Below, in pieces: positions 1-8,033 of a stretch of DNA of 11,534 nucleotides (the stretch's first letter is position 1; every line of letters begins with the position of its first letter). Position numbers and translations under genes: made by a program. The DNA lies in the NCBI GenBank assembly GCA_023807065.1, contig JAJJLU010001022.1:1-11534 (forward strand), given 5' to 3'. Source of the DNA: Isotricha intestinalis (lineage: Eukaryota; Ciliophora; Litostomatea; Vestibuliferida; Isotrichidae). A model generated the notes under the pieces. The model worked only from the letters and a program-made list of their open reading frames with translations. It was not told where the DNA came from and did not search any database.

Positions 1-28
1 TCCCCAATCCCCAATCCCCAATCCCCAA
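1..28. repeat. Telomeric repeat, four copies of TCCCCAA
   Basis: Four perfect tandem heptamers TCCCCAA occupy the first 28 bases, after which the sequence changes abruptly to ordinary A+T-rich DNA. On the other strand this is TTGGGGA, the polarity expected for the left end of a linear chromosome. C4A2-type repeats are the classic ciliate telomere; the additional T makes the unit seven bases rather than the six of Tetrahymena. The array is short, as in macronuclear telomeres or as clipped by assembly. The window therefore starts at a true chromosome end or at a site of telomere addition. Confidence 0.93.
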
Positions 29-340
29 AGAATTTTTCGAATAATTCAATATCTTTTTGTTTTTATATTTAATTTATTTTTTCAATATATTTAATTTAAA
101 CATAAGTATTTTTAAAAACAATTTTTTCCCAAAAATTGAATTTCCAAATTAATTAAAAATATTTATTTTATTATTCAAACCATTTTTAATCTTTTCTAAA
201 AGAAATTTCCTAAATATAATTAAGATAAACTTAATTCATATGACTCTTAAAAAAATTATAATAAAAATAAAATATTATAAAATTAATTATCTGTGAAAAA
301 AGAATTAAATTCAAAATTTCATTCAACCTCTGAATAATAA
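29..340. other. Subtelomeric A+T-rich non-coding stretch
   Basis: This is very A+T-rich sequence between the telomere and the first decayed coding frame. No open frame of useful length is visible on either strand, and I see no tandem repeat or RNA gene. Stop codons are dense in all frames. Confidence 0.6.
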
Positions 341-734
341 TATCAAAAAGTATTTAAAAAGTCAAAAAAATTATTTTTACTAATATTAACACAAAATTTT
401 TGGAATTATATAGATGAAGAATATTTTGATCCTACAAATAATCCTTGTAAGTTAGGTTATGTGTGTGAAAATAATGATTGTGTTGAAATAGGTAAAAAAG
501 ATATGGAGCAGACCCTTATCATCCTTTGCATTAAAATGAGGATATATAGAAAACTCTAATCATAAATGTCTTGATTTAACTAGTTCATCCATTTCATTAC
601 CTACTTAAAAAGGAGCAAGGATAATATTTGATGAATAGAAAAATGAAAATAGGAAAAATAAAAAGAAAGATGAAGATGCTATTTATGAATCTTATAGATA
701 TATTAGAAATAAAAAGAAAATTAATGCATTATGA
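341..734 (+). pseudogene. Decayed cysteine-rich, probably secreted protein
   Basis: The first part (341-556) is an open frame without a start codon. It reads KKLFLLILTQ, like the core of a signal peptide, then DPTNNPCKLGYVCENNDCVE, a compact Cys pattern (C-x5-C-x4-C). Coding similarity then shifts to another frame, which continues from about 540 as GYIENSNHKCLDL and later KDEDAIYESYRYIRNKKK. That second frame is broken by TAA (606-608) and TAG (636-638) and ends at TGA (732-734). The second segment looks like a degraded second copy of the first Cys motif (GYVCENNDC against GYIENSNHKC). Base composition is less A+T-rich than the flanks. The lost ATG, frameshift and internal stops indicate a dead gene. 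Short Cys-rich repeats are common in ciliate surface and secreted proteins, but I cannot name a family. Confidence 0.5.
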
Positions 735-1589
735 TTAATTTATACTGATTATGGAAAAGTTTATGATACTTACTGATGATTATACTTTTTATTATTTATG
801 GAAACAAATCTCTGGATTTTCTATAAAATATTGTTTAATGCTTACTTTAATTCTTTTGTTTTAAAATTTAAGGTGGTAAATAACTTTAAATTATTTAAAT
901 TCAAAATTTAAAGAGGATTCATATTTCTTTCGATTAAGTTAAAAAATTATCAAATTAACCATTCCTAATATTTATCTAAGTATTTATTATATTCTGATAT
1001 TTATTCTCAGTATTAATTTACTTATTTTTATTATTTTTTAAAGGTTATTTGTTTATTTTAAAATATACATCAAATAATTAAAAATTTATATGAATTAAAA
1101 GATTATTTATTTTCAAAGGAATAATTTTAAGGAAAAATCTTAAAACTAAGAGCATTTATAATAAATTTTTCATGATTTGGTCTATTCTACTTTAAAAAAT
1201 GATGTTTAAAGAAAATATAATTGAATACAAATTAAAAATATAAAGGAAATAAATATTAAAATTCAAGAAAAAATAATATAATTGCTCTAAAAATTTATCA
1301 AATGAATATATTTTTATGGGAAAATAAATAAAATTCATAAAGAAAAATCAAATTATAAAAAATAATTGATTATAAATATGATATTAATGAAAAAATGAAA
1401 ATAAGAATAATGTTCATTTAATTCAGAATGTAATAATAAAAAAAATAATGTGAAAAATGATAAAAAAATAAATATAATGCAAATTATTGATTTAAAAGAA
1501 AAGGAAAATAAAAGATAAAATTAATTTTTGGTGAAATATCAAAAACATAGATTTTTCTATAAATGTTCTTCTAGATTTTCCCTCTTTTT
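735..1589. other. Gene-poor stretch with scattered short open frames
   Basis: No intact gene is visible on either strand. A 35-codon stop-free run around 1411-1518 (+) begins CSFNSECNNKK, which resembles a Cys-rich protein fragment and might be more debris of the upstream pseudogene. It has no start codon and lies in sequence where such runs also arise by chance. Nothing else can be assigned. Confidence 0.45.
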
Positions 1590-2190
1590 ATTCAAATCTA
1601 GTATTAATATCAATAACTTATTATTTATTATTCTCTGTAATTTTTTTAAATTAAATTATCTAATTATAATCTTTTTATTTAAAGATATGTAAAAAATAGT
1701 CGCTAAATGAATTTCTTTAACTTATAAATATTTTATTATTTTTATTTCATTGAATTTTCATTTTAGTATGTTCTATTTTATGAAAATAGGAAATTAAAAT
1801 AAGATAGTCAAATGTATTATTTTCCATCTATTAAAACTCAAATAATATTTGAAATCATAAAAATGAATTTTCTTGAAAAAATTTATTTTCATAGTAAACC
1901 AGACAATTAATATTTATTGAAACATCTAAATAAATATATATATCCCTCAATCCTCATATATTTCATTAAAATAAATTCATAATTTTTAAAAAAATATAAT
2001 TTTATTTCATTAATCATCAAATATAAATGATCTCTGAAAATCAATAATTTTTTTATTAATAAATTAATAATTTAAAAATTTATGGAATTTAATTTGAAAA
2101 AATATTAATTGATTTTAATTAAATAAAAGGTGATAGGAGGATTAAAATCTTCAATAACATATTGAATTAGATTTAAATAATTATTTTCTT
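1590..2190 (-). pseudogene. Truncated, decayed copy of the neighbouring two-pass membrane protein gene
   Basis: Reading the minus strand from 2190 downward gives NNYLNLIQYVIEDF, matching NNYSNPIQYVTEDS (residues 228-241) of the intact gene at 2369-4009. Around 1950-1917 the DNA for YIYLDIS is nearly unchanged. Around 1806-1750 the frame reads YLILISYFHKIEHTKMKI, against FVILISSFHKMKYTEMKI in the intact protein (TM2 and the start of its cytosolic tail). The three blocks are in the same order and strand as in the intact gene. An extra 190-200 bases lie between the first two, and about 150 bases are missing between the second and third. Frameshifts and stops interrupt the frame. A weak match (NTRF, 1591-1605, against NTKF) suggests the copy may reach about 1590. 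The N-terminal half is absent: only about 180 bp separates the fossil from the intact gene's stop. This is a dead tandem duplicate. Confidence 0.8.
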
Positions 2191-2368
2191 TAAATTTTAA
2201 AATTTATTTGTGTGATGAATAATGAATTAAAATTTTGATAAAAAAAGATAAATGCAAAAGTAAATAAAAATAAAAATTAAAAAATATTCAATATTAAAAA
2301 TATATAAAAAACAGCTTTAATTTAAATATTTAAGTAAAATTAATATATATAATATTCCAAATAAAAAA

Positions 2369-4009
2369 CTATTGTTTTAAAATATCAGTAATTTCATTAC
2401 TTTTATTATCCTTAAATAAAAAATGAGAATTAGCTAAAACAGTAGAATCAACAACAATTTTACTTGTTTCATTTTCAGTTTCATTGTCATTAATAATAAT
2501 TAATTTTTTTTCAGAAACCCATTTATCACAAATATTCTGAGATTTCATAATAGTTTTGATTTTTTCAACATCCATAAAATATTTTGACACTTGAATATAA
2601 TCAATATATTTTAATAATTCTTTCATAACAAATTTATATTCTTTATAATTTTCACTCATTTTTGAACTACAACAACATAACATTAATTTAAAACTATTTA
2701 TCATTCCTAAATCAATTTTATAATAATTTAATCTATTAAATTTTGTATTATCTTGAATTTGAATAACTGGAATATTATAAGTAATAGTTTTATCTTTTTT
2801 AATTTGTTTATTTGGTAAAGTTAAATTTTTACTGGTTTTCTTTTTTTTAATTTTATCAAAATATTGACTTAAATTTTCAATTTTTTGATTTTTAAAAAGA
2901 GAATAATTTTCTTGAATAATTTTTTCACTTCCAAAAGCAAATAATTCATTAATGATTTTCATTTCCGTATATTTCATTTTATGAAAAGAAGAAATTAAAA
3001 TAACAAAAATATTTAAAACAGAATAAAATCCTCCAATAGAAGCTCCAATTTCTTGTATTTTAATATATCTTCTATAATATTTTTCAACAGTAAATGAAGG
3101 ACAAACCATAATTGAACTTATTATTCCATCATCTAAAACAGTAACAATATCATTAAGAGAATAATCATGTTTAGTTGATTGTTCTAAAATTTGATTTGAA
3201 AAAATTAAATCTTTTTCACTATAAATTTCTAAAGGAGAAAAATAAATAAATAATTGTTTATTCATTGAAATATCTAAATAAATATATGAATCTTCGGTAA
3301 CATATTGAATAGGATTAGAATAATTATTAAAATCTACATATGAAGATACATAAGTAATTTGTAACCAACCATTTTGCATTATTGAATTTATTTCTTCTTC
3401 ACTTTTACAAATAATATTAGATTTTGAAGAATTTCTACATTTTACAATATTAAAATCTAAATTTGAATAAAATTCAGTTCCATATTTTCCTCCTATTATT
3501 ATTGGTTGAGAATAATTATAACAATTATAATTAAGTAATCCAGTTGAATTAAATCTATCAGAAACTCCTAATTCATTAAATAAATGATAAACATTACTAC
3601 AATTCATAAAATCTAAATTTATTATTTCAAAATTAAATTCACCATTTATTGTAGTTGTTTTTTCATAAGATGCAATAATTCGACCAATTGAAGGATCATT
3701 AATTAAATTATAATTTTGATCTCTAATAGCAATAGTAAATAATAATTCTTTTGTATTTAATGTCATATTTTTAGTAACAGAAGAAAGAAATTTAGCATAA
3801 TTTACTGTTGGTTTTGAATGATACATTAATTCTAAAATTAATGATACTGAAAGACATATACTTGCTATATTTAATAATAAAGATAAAATCATTCCAAATA
3901 AAAAATGTATGTCTCTTTTTCCTTGAAATAGAAATTGAAATTGACTCTTTGAAGAATCTTGAATTTCAAGAAATTGATATATTTTTTCTTTCAAATTATG
4001 AAGTTTCAT
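2369..4009 (-). CDS. Two-pass membrane protein with large glycosylatable ectodomain (ciliate-type family, function unknown)
   Basis: The protein has 546 residues. The cytosolic N-terminus (1-33) leads into a long hydrophobic segment (about 34-63, TM1). A predicted ectodomain (64-320) has five cysteines (137, 163, 191, 201, 303) and six N-glycosylation sequons (N81, N136, N154, N165, N193, N229). TM2 is about 321-342 (IGASIGGFYSVLNIFVILIS). The cytosolic tail (343-546) is lysine-rich, with a CCC cluster at 445-447 that could be palmitoylated, and a helical stretch at 456-490. The start is well supported: an in-frame TAA lies at 4022-4024 and this is the first ATG; the stop is TAG. The two-TM layout with a Gly-rich TM2 recalls large uncharacterised ciliate membrane-protein families, and superficially P2X or ENaC/ASIC channels or Erv41/46. 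I see no decisive channel signature, so no function is assigned. A decayed paralogue lies just downstream at 1590-2190. Confidence 0.88.
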   Translation of the reverse strand: MKLHNLKEKIYQFLEIQDSSKSQFQFLFQGKRDIHFLFGMILSLLLNIASICLSVSLILELMYHSKPTVNYAKFLSSVTKNMTLNTKELLFTIAIRDQNYNLINDPSIGRIIASYEKTTTINGEFNFEIINLDFMNCSNVYHLFNELGVSDRFNSTGLLNYNCYNYSQPIIIGGKYGTEFYSNLDFNIVKCRNSSKSNIICKSEEEINSIMQNGWLQITYVSSYVDFNNYSNPIQYVTEDSYIYLDISMNKQLFIYFSPLEIYSEKDLIFSNQILEQSTKHDYSLNDIVTVLDDGIISSIMVCPSFTVEKYYRRYIKIQEIGASIGGFYSVLNIFVILISSFHKMKYTEMKIINELFAFGSEKIIQENYSLFKNQKIENLSQYFDKIKKKKTSKNLTLPNKQIKKDKTITYNIPVIQIQDNTKFNRLNYYKIDLGMINSFKLMLCCCSSKMSENYKEYKFVMKELLKYIDYIQVSKYFMDVEKIKTIMKSQNICDKWVSEKKLIIINDNETENETSKIVVDSTVLANSHFLFKDNKSNEITDILKQ

Positions 4010-4594
4010 ATTTTTTAATTTTTAATATATTTTAATTTGATATAAATGAAGATTTTTCTTTTATGATTTAATTTAAATTTTAATTTAATTGATATAGTAT
4101 AATCAAATTTATATTTTGTGTTTATAAGAAAAAAACTATAATATATGCCATTTTTCTAAATAATTATTAATTAATTTATATATTAAATGTTTTTGAAATT
4201 AAATTTTTGTGTTATAATTTTTTTAAAAATTTACTTTATAACATAAAAAGAATTATTAATATAATTCAAAAATTTAAAATCTAAAAACATAATTTAGATT
4301 TTATTCGAAATACATTTCCTGTTAATTCATTGATATAACATTTAAAATATTTTCCATAGAAAAAAAATAATTAAAAATGAAAAAGAATTTTTAAAAGATA
4401 AATAATAAAAACAAGTAAAATAACATAAAAATTATTAATTTTATTGATAAAAAAGGTTAAAAATATTTTTTAAAATAACAAATATATTACTTTAATAATT
4501 ATAATATAATAAAAAATCTCAATATATACAAAATAATTATTTACTTTTTATTTTCTTCACTATAAATTGAATAATAATTAATTTAATTAATCTA
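4010..4594. other. Intergenic A+T-rich stretch upstream of the membrane protein gene
   Basis: This stretch presumably holds the promoter and 5' leader of the minus-strand gene starting at 4009. It consists of A/T runs with no open frame, RNA gene or repeat that I can support, and no conserved promoter element is recognisable by eye. Confidence 0.5.
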
Positions 4595-4870
4595 TCAATT
4601 ATATTTCCAAGAATTTAAAATTAATTTTTTTTAAATTCTTTTGAACAAATCTGGAATTCCTAATAAAGAACCTTTTTATAATCTATTATAAAAAATAGTT
4701 AATTTTTCTGGAAAAAATTTTCATAATTTAAACCTTATTTTTATTATGTTAATTTAATATTCCTTTCATTTTTTCTTTTTTTCATTCACTGATAAATTAA
4801 TTAATGTTTTATTTATATTGATTCTTTTATTTTCGTTTGATAATTCAGTTTGAATGTTAATTAAAACCAT
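4595..4870 (-). pseudogene. Fossil protein frame, possible degraded gene
   Basis: A single minus-strand frame starts at ATG (4870) and reads MVLINIQTELSNENKR onward for 34 codons to TGA (4766-4768). The same frame then continues in protein-like fashion through further stops: TAA (4754-4756), TGA (4721-4723), TAA (4676-4678), TAA (4631-4633) and TGA (4595-4597). The most convincing stretches are FPEKLTIFYNRL, KGSLLGIPDLFKRI and KKLILNSWKYN, which use codons (CCA, GGT, GGA, TTC, TGG) that are rare in the surrounding non-coding DNA. The single frame with scattered stops suggests a gene decayed by point mutation. The phrase GIPDLFKRI faintly recalls the GIP...W start of TBC (Rab-GAP) domains, but the spacing is one residue off and I do not claim it. 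Alternatively, the first 34 codons could be a small gene by themselves. Confidence 0.4.
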
Positions 4871-5140
4871 TTTTTTTTTAATATATTTAAGAAGTTATTT
4901 TTTAAGTTTTTTTTTCACGGTTTAAAAGAAAAAATAAAAATATTTTATTAATATATATTTAATGAATGTCAAATGATATAATTTACATCAAAAAACGAAT
5001 TCAATAGTTTTTCAAATAAATAAAGATAATAAATTTTTCCTATTCCAACTATTAAAGTTACAACCAGAAAAGAATAATTTTTTTAAAAAAAACCTTTTAT
5101 TATTACTTTTCACATTTATAAATATTTTAATTTATATTTA
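4871..5140. other. Intergenic region downstream of the minus-strand kinase
   Basis: This is A/T-rich sequence with no supported gene. The minus strand carries AATAAA at 5101-5096, about 40 bases past the stop of the kinase at 5141. That is a plausible poly(A) signal, but such hexamers are expected by chance at this composition. Confidence 0.35.
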
Positions 5141-6196
5141 TTAAATATAATACTTTTTTCTTTTTTTAGGAAACTTCATAATATAACTAACTTTTTGAAG
5201 TTCAACAATAATTTTTAATTTTTGATTGAAATTTATATCTTGAATTTTTTTTACAACAACATATTTTTTATTAACCCAATCATTCATAATTAAATCATTA
5301 ATTTTAGGTCTTTTTTCAGGATTAATATTTATTAATTTTTCAATTAATTCTTTTAATTCATTACAATAATTAATTTTTTTCATTTTTTCAATACCTTGGT
5401 TAATATAATTTTCAACTTCAATTTTTTTAGGTTTAATTATTTTTCCTTTATTAAAATTAGCTTTAATTAAATCTTCTCTAGAAATCATATAATATAAAAT
5501 ACAACCAAAAGAAAAAAAATCTAATGTTTTTCCAATAGAAATAGAAACTTCTTTTTCTTTATTATAAAATTCAGGACTCATATAACAATAAGTTCCATTT
5601 TGAATTGAAATACTTTTTTGTTTATAATTAAATTGACTTACTTGAGAAAAATCAGATAATTTAATAATAAAATTATCATCTAAAAGTAAATTTTCAGGTT
5701 TTAAATCAAAATGAATTATAGAATGATTATCTAAAAATCGTAATGATTCTACTATTTGATATGTAAATAATCTTATTGTTTCTTCTGAAAAATTATAAAT
5801 CCAAGAAAAATTTTTTGTTGAATTTTTAATTTTTAATATATTATATTTAAAGAAATTAGCAATGAATAAACCTAAATCAATAAACTTTTTTTCCATAAAT
5901 AAAAAATAATATTTTTGACCATCTATAATAGTATTTCCAGTTTTTAAAGTTCTTATAATATTATTTCCCGTAAGATAAAAAGAAAAGTGTATTTCATTTC
6001 TTATTTTTTTTTCACGATTATTATTTGGATTATTTTTAAATATTTTTATTGCAAAATAAGCATTCTTGAATAATATTTGATATACTTCTCCAAAATTACC
6101 TTTTCCTAATTTCTTTATAAACTTCATTTGATATTTTCTTTGGAGAAAATCAAAAATTTCATTTGGCAATTCATTCTTTTTTTCAGATCTCAACAT
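5141..6196 (-). CDS. Divergent serine/threonine-type protein kinase (non-RD, DFS)
   Basis: This 351-residue protein is almost entirely one kinase domain. Visible landmarks are the Gly loop LGKGNFGEVY (30-39), the VAIK-type lysine K51, the likely helix-C glutamate E68, and the catalytic loop HFDLKPEN (162-169, D164 and N169). DFS at 182-184 stands in place of DFG, SPE (207-209) in place of APE, D226 in DFFSFG, and the subdomain XI arginine is R296. All residues needed for phosphotransfer are present, so activity is plausible. HFD instead of HRD makes it a non-RD kinase, presumably not controlled through the usual activation-loop arginine. A TAA directly abuts the ATG upstream, fixing the start. 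After the lobe comes NDWVN...DIN...ELQKVS and a basic end (KKRKK), shared with the divergently transcribed kinase at 6405-7544. I cannot name substrate or subfamily. Confidence 0.92.
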   Translation of the reverse strand: MLRSEKKNELPNEIFDFLQRKYQMKFIKKLGKGNFGEVYQILFKNAYFAIKIFKNNPNNNREKKIRNEIHFSFYLTGNNIIRTLKTGNTIIDGQKYYFLFMEKKFIDLGLFIANFFKYNILKIKNSTKNFSWIYNFSEETIRLFTYQIVESLRFLDNHSIIHFDLKPENLLLDDNFIIKLSDFSQVSQFNYKQKSISIQNGTYCYMSPEFYNKEKEVSISIGKTLDFFSFGCILYYMISREDLIKANFNKGKIIKPKKIEVENYINQGIEKMKKINYCNELKELIEKLININPEKRPKINDLIMNDWVNKKYVVVKKIQDINFNQKLKIIVELQKVSYIMKFPKKRKKYYI

Positions 6197-6404
6197 TTAT
6201 TTCTAAAATTTAATTTTCAAAAAAAATTTGAAATAATTTGAAAAAGATTATTTAATATTTGCTATTTTTCATTCTGATAAAAAAAATTTATTTTAATAAG
6301 AATCATTCCGTTTATGAAAAACAATTTTTATTTTAATGATTTAAAAAAATAAATGTTAAAAAAAAACTTTTTAATCTCAAAAAAGTTAAGATTATAATTT
6401 CAAA
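6197..6404. promoter_or_regulatory. Bidirectional promoter region between head-to-head kinase genes
   Basis: Only 208 bp separate the two start codons, which face away from each other, so both promoters and 5' leaders must lie here or overlap the genes. The stretch is A/T-rich. In-frame stops abut each gene (TAA at 6197-6199 on the minus strand, TAA at 6387-6389 on the plus strand), so neither protein extends into it. No specific element can be identified by eye. Shared regulation of the pair is an inference from the arrangement. Confidence 0.5.
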
Positions 6405-7544
6405 ATGACTAACAAAGAGAAATCTAATGAAGAAGACATAATTTTAAATTATTTACTTAATAAGCATAATTTTACTTATGTCTCAGTTTTAGGAAAAGGA
6501 GGATTTGGTTCAGTATATTCAATAAATGTAAATGAAAATAATTTTGCATATAAAATTGTAAGATTACATAAAAAAAAAGGAAAAATTGAAGAGTTTAATA
6601 AAGCAATTAAATCAATAGAAAAAGAATTTAATTATGCTAAACTTTTAAGAGGAAAATATTGTATAAGAACTTTAAGTATATTTAAAGATGAAAGTGAAGA
6701 ATTTCCAAATACAATTGCATATTCTGCAGTAATGGAAAATGCACTTTATTCAGATTTAAAATATTTTATATATTATTTTTATAAAGGAAATTTACTTCAT
6801 TTAAATAATTATAAAAAATACTTTAAATATATATCTAATTTAAATATGACAACAATTAGATTTTTTGCTTATCAAATAATTCAAAGTTTAGATTTTTTAG
6901 AAAATCATAATTTATGTCATTGTGATTTTAAACCAGAAAATTTTTTAATATCCCTTGGATTTATTCTTAAAATATCAGATTTTTCATTATTAAAAGTAGT
7001 AGAAAAAAATAAAAAAGTAAAATTAACTTCTTCAACTTGGAATATAAAGGCACCAGAATATTATACTTCTACTAAAGAAATTAAATCAGAAGATGCAATA
7101 AAAGTTGATATATATGGTTTTGGTTTAATATTGTATTATATGCTTACTTATAAACATTTATTAAATCCTGAAGATAAAGAAAAATTATCAAATAAAGAAA
7201 TATCTTCAGAAGAAAAATATGAATATTTAAATAAAAAATTGTTAGATAAAAGTGAAGAAATTAAAAATTTTGAAAATGTTGACCAAGGATTAAAAAATTT
7301 AATTATAGAATGTATTAATCCTGAAATTTCAAAAAGGCCTAATGTTGAAAATTTATTAGAAAATGATTGGGTTAATGAAAATATAGATGAAATAAATCAA
7401 GTTTATGATATTAATGATCATGAAGAAATTAAATTATTTATTGAATTTCAAAAAACTTCAAATAAAAATAATAATAAAGTCAAAAACAGAAAAAGAAAAA
7501 AGAATTTATTTTTCAAAAAGAAATGTAAGGAAATACAAAATTAA
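6405..7544 (+). CDS. Divergent serine/threonine-type protein kinase (non-RD, DFS), paralogue of the adjacent kinase
   Basis: This 379-residue protein is nearly all kinase domain. Landmarks are the Gly loop LGKGGFGSVY (29-38), AYK with K50, a helix-C glutamate in EKEFNYAKL (72 or 74), and the catalytic loop HCDFKPEN (172-179, D174 and N179). DFS at 192-194 replaces DFG, APE is at 216-218, D235 lies in DIYGFG, and the subdomain XI arginine is R311. The C-tail NDWVN...DIN...IEFQKTS repeats that of the kinase at 5141-6196. The distance from the subdomain XI arginine to the tail glutamate is 36 residues in both. A basic terminus (NRKRKKN, KKKCK) may be a nuclear-localisation or membrane-contact signal. 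An in-frame TAA at 6387-6389 and the first ATG at 6405 define the start. It is probably catalytically competent; substrate unknown. The two kinases are best explained as an inverted duplication. Confidence 0.92.
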   Translation: MTNKEKSNEEDIILNYLLNKHNFTYVSVLGKGGFGSVYSINVNENNFAYKIVRLHKKKGKIEEFNKAIKSIEKEFNYAKLLRGKYCIRTLSIFKDESEEFPNTIAYSAVMENALYSDLKYFIYYFYKGNLLHLNNYKKYFKYISNLNMTTIRFFAYQIIQSLDFLENHNLCHCDFKPENFLISLGFILKISDFSLLKVVEKNKKVKLTSSTWNIKAPEYYTSTKEIKSEDAIKVDIYGFGLILYYMLTYKHLLNPEDKEKLSNKEISSEEKYEYLNKKLLDKSEEIKNFENVDQGLKNLIIECINPEISKRPNVENLLENDWVNENIDEINQVYDINDHEEIKLFIEFQKTSNKNNNKVKNRKRKKNLFFKKKCKEIQN

Positions 7545-7787
7545 ATTTCTTTGTTTTATAAAAATCAAATTCTTGTTTTTATCGAAGGGAATGAATGAAA
7601 TAATATTGTTTAAAAACAGATTTTAAAATATTGTAATGAATAAATATTTTTAGAAAAAATAATTTTGATAATACTAATATTTTTTTTCTAATTTTCTTCA
7701 TACCTAATTTTATTTCTTCCAAAAATTTAAGCTATTAAATTCCTAAAAATAAAGTTAATTTAAAGAATGTTTTCATCAATTTGTACT
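7545..7787. other. 3' flank of the plus-strand kinase
   Basis: This is A/T-rich 3' flanking sequence. An AATAAA at 7639-7644 could serve as poly(A) signal for the kinase, but it is not distinctive in this composition. No gene is visible here; an open frame at 7405-7626 is an overlapping shadow of the kinase. Confidence 0.4.
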
Positions 7788-7807
7788 TGCCGGCATTGCG
7801 CCTGCCG
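7788..7807. other. G+C-rich palindromic hairpin island
   Basis: Fifteen of these 20 bases are G or C, in a region otherwise almost purely A/T. The core is CGGCA (7791-7795), a 7-base loop TTGCGCC, then TGCCG (7803-7807), a perfect 5-bp G+C stem. An overlapping 8-base palindrome TGCCGGCA (7788-7795) offers an alternative fold or a dimeric protein site. Candidates are a structured RNA element in the kinase 3' region, a protein-binding site, or a remnant of foreign DNA. The sequence does not decide between them. Confidence 0.45.
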
Positions 7808-8033
7808 AATATTCCTAAAAAAGTTTTAGAAAAAAATAATCTTATTTTCATATAGTCATGAAGAAGTATATTGTTTTTTTAAAAATAAAATTTTTAAAAA
7901 TACGAAGAATTTACTATAATAATATTGAAATATTTTACTTAATTATAACAACATAAAGGCTATAAAATTTGAGAAAATATTTAAATATAACTAATGAATA
8001 AAGTAATTATATATAATATTCTTTTATATTAAA

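Noticed and set aside
3808..4035. 75-codon plus-strand frame
   Set aside because: It lies antisense to the N-terminal part of the intact membrane protein gene and is Ile/Leu/Phe-rich, as expected of a complementary-strand shadow.
4595..4870. TBC (Rab-GAP) domain remnant from the phrase GIPDLFKRI
   Set aside because: The spacing to the expected Trp is off by one residue, and no other TBC motif (such as the IxxDxxR or YxQ fingers) is visible.
7405..7626. 73-codon plus-strand frame overlapping the end of the second kinase
   Set aside because: It is in a different frame from the kinase, Lys/Ile-rich, and starts inside conserved kinase-tail codons; it is a shadow.
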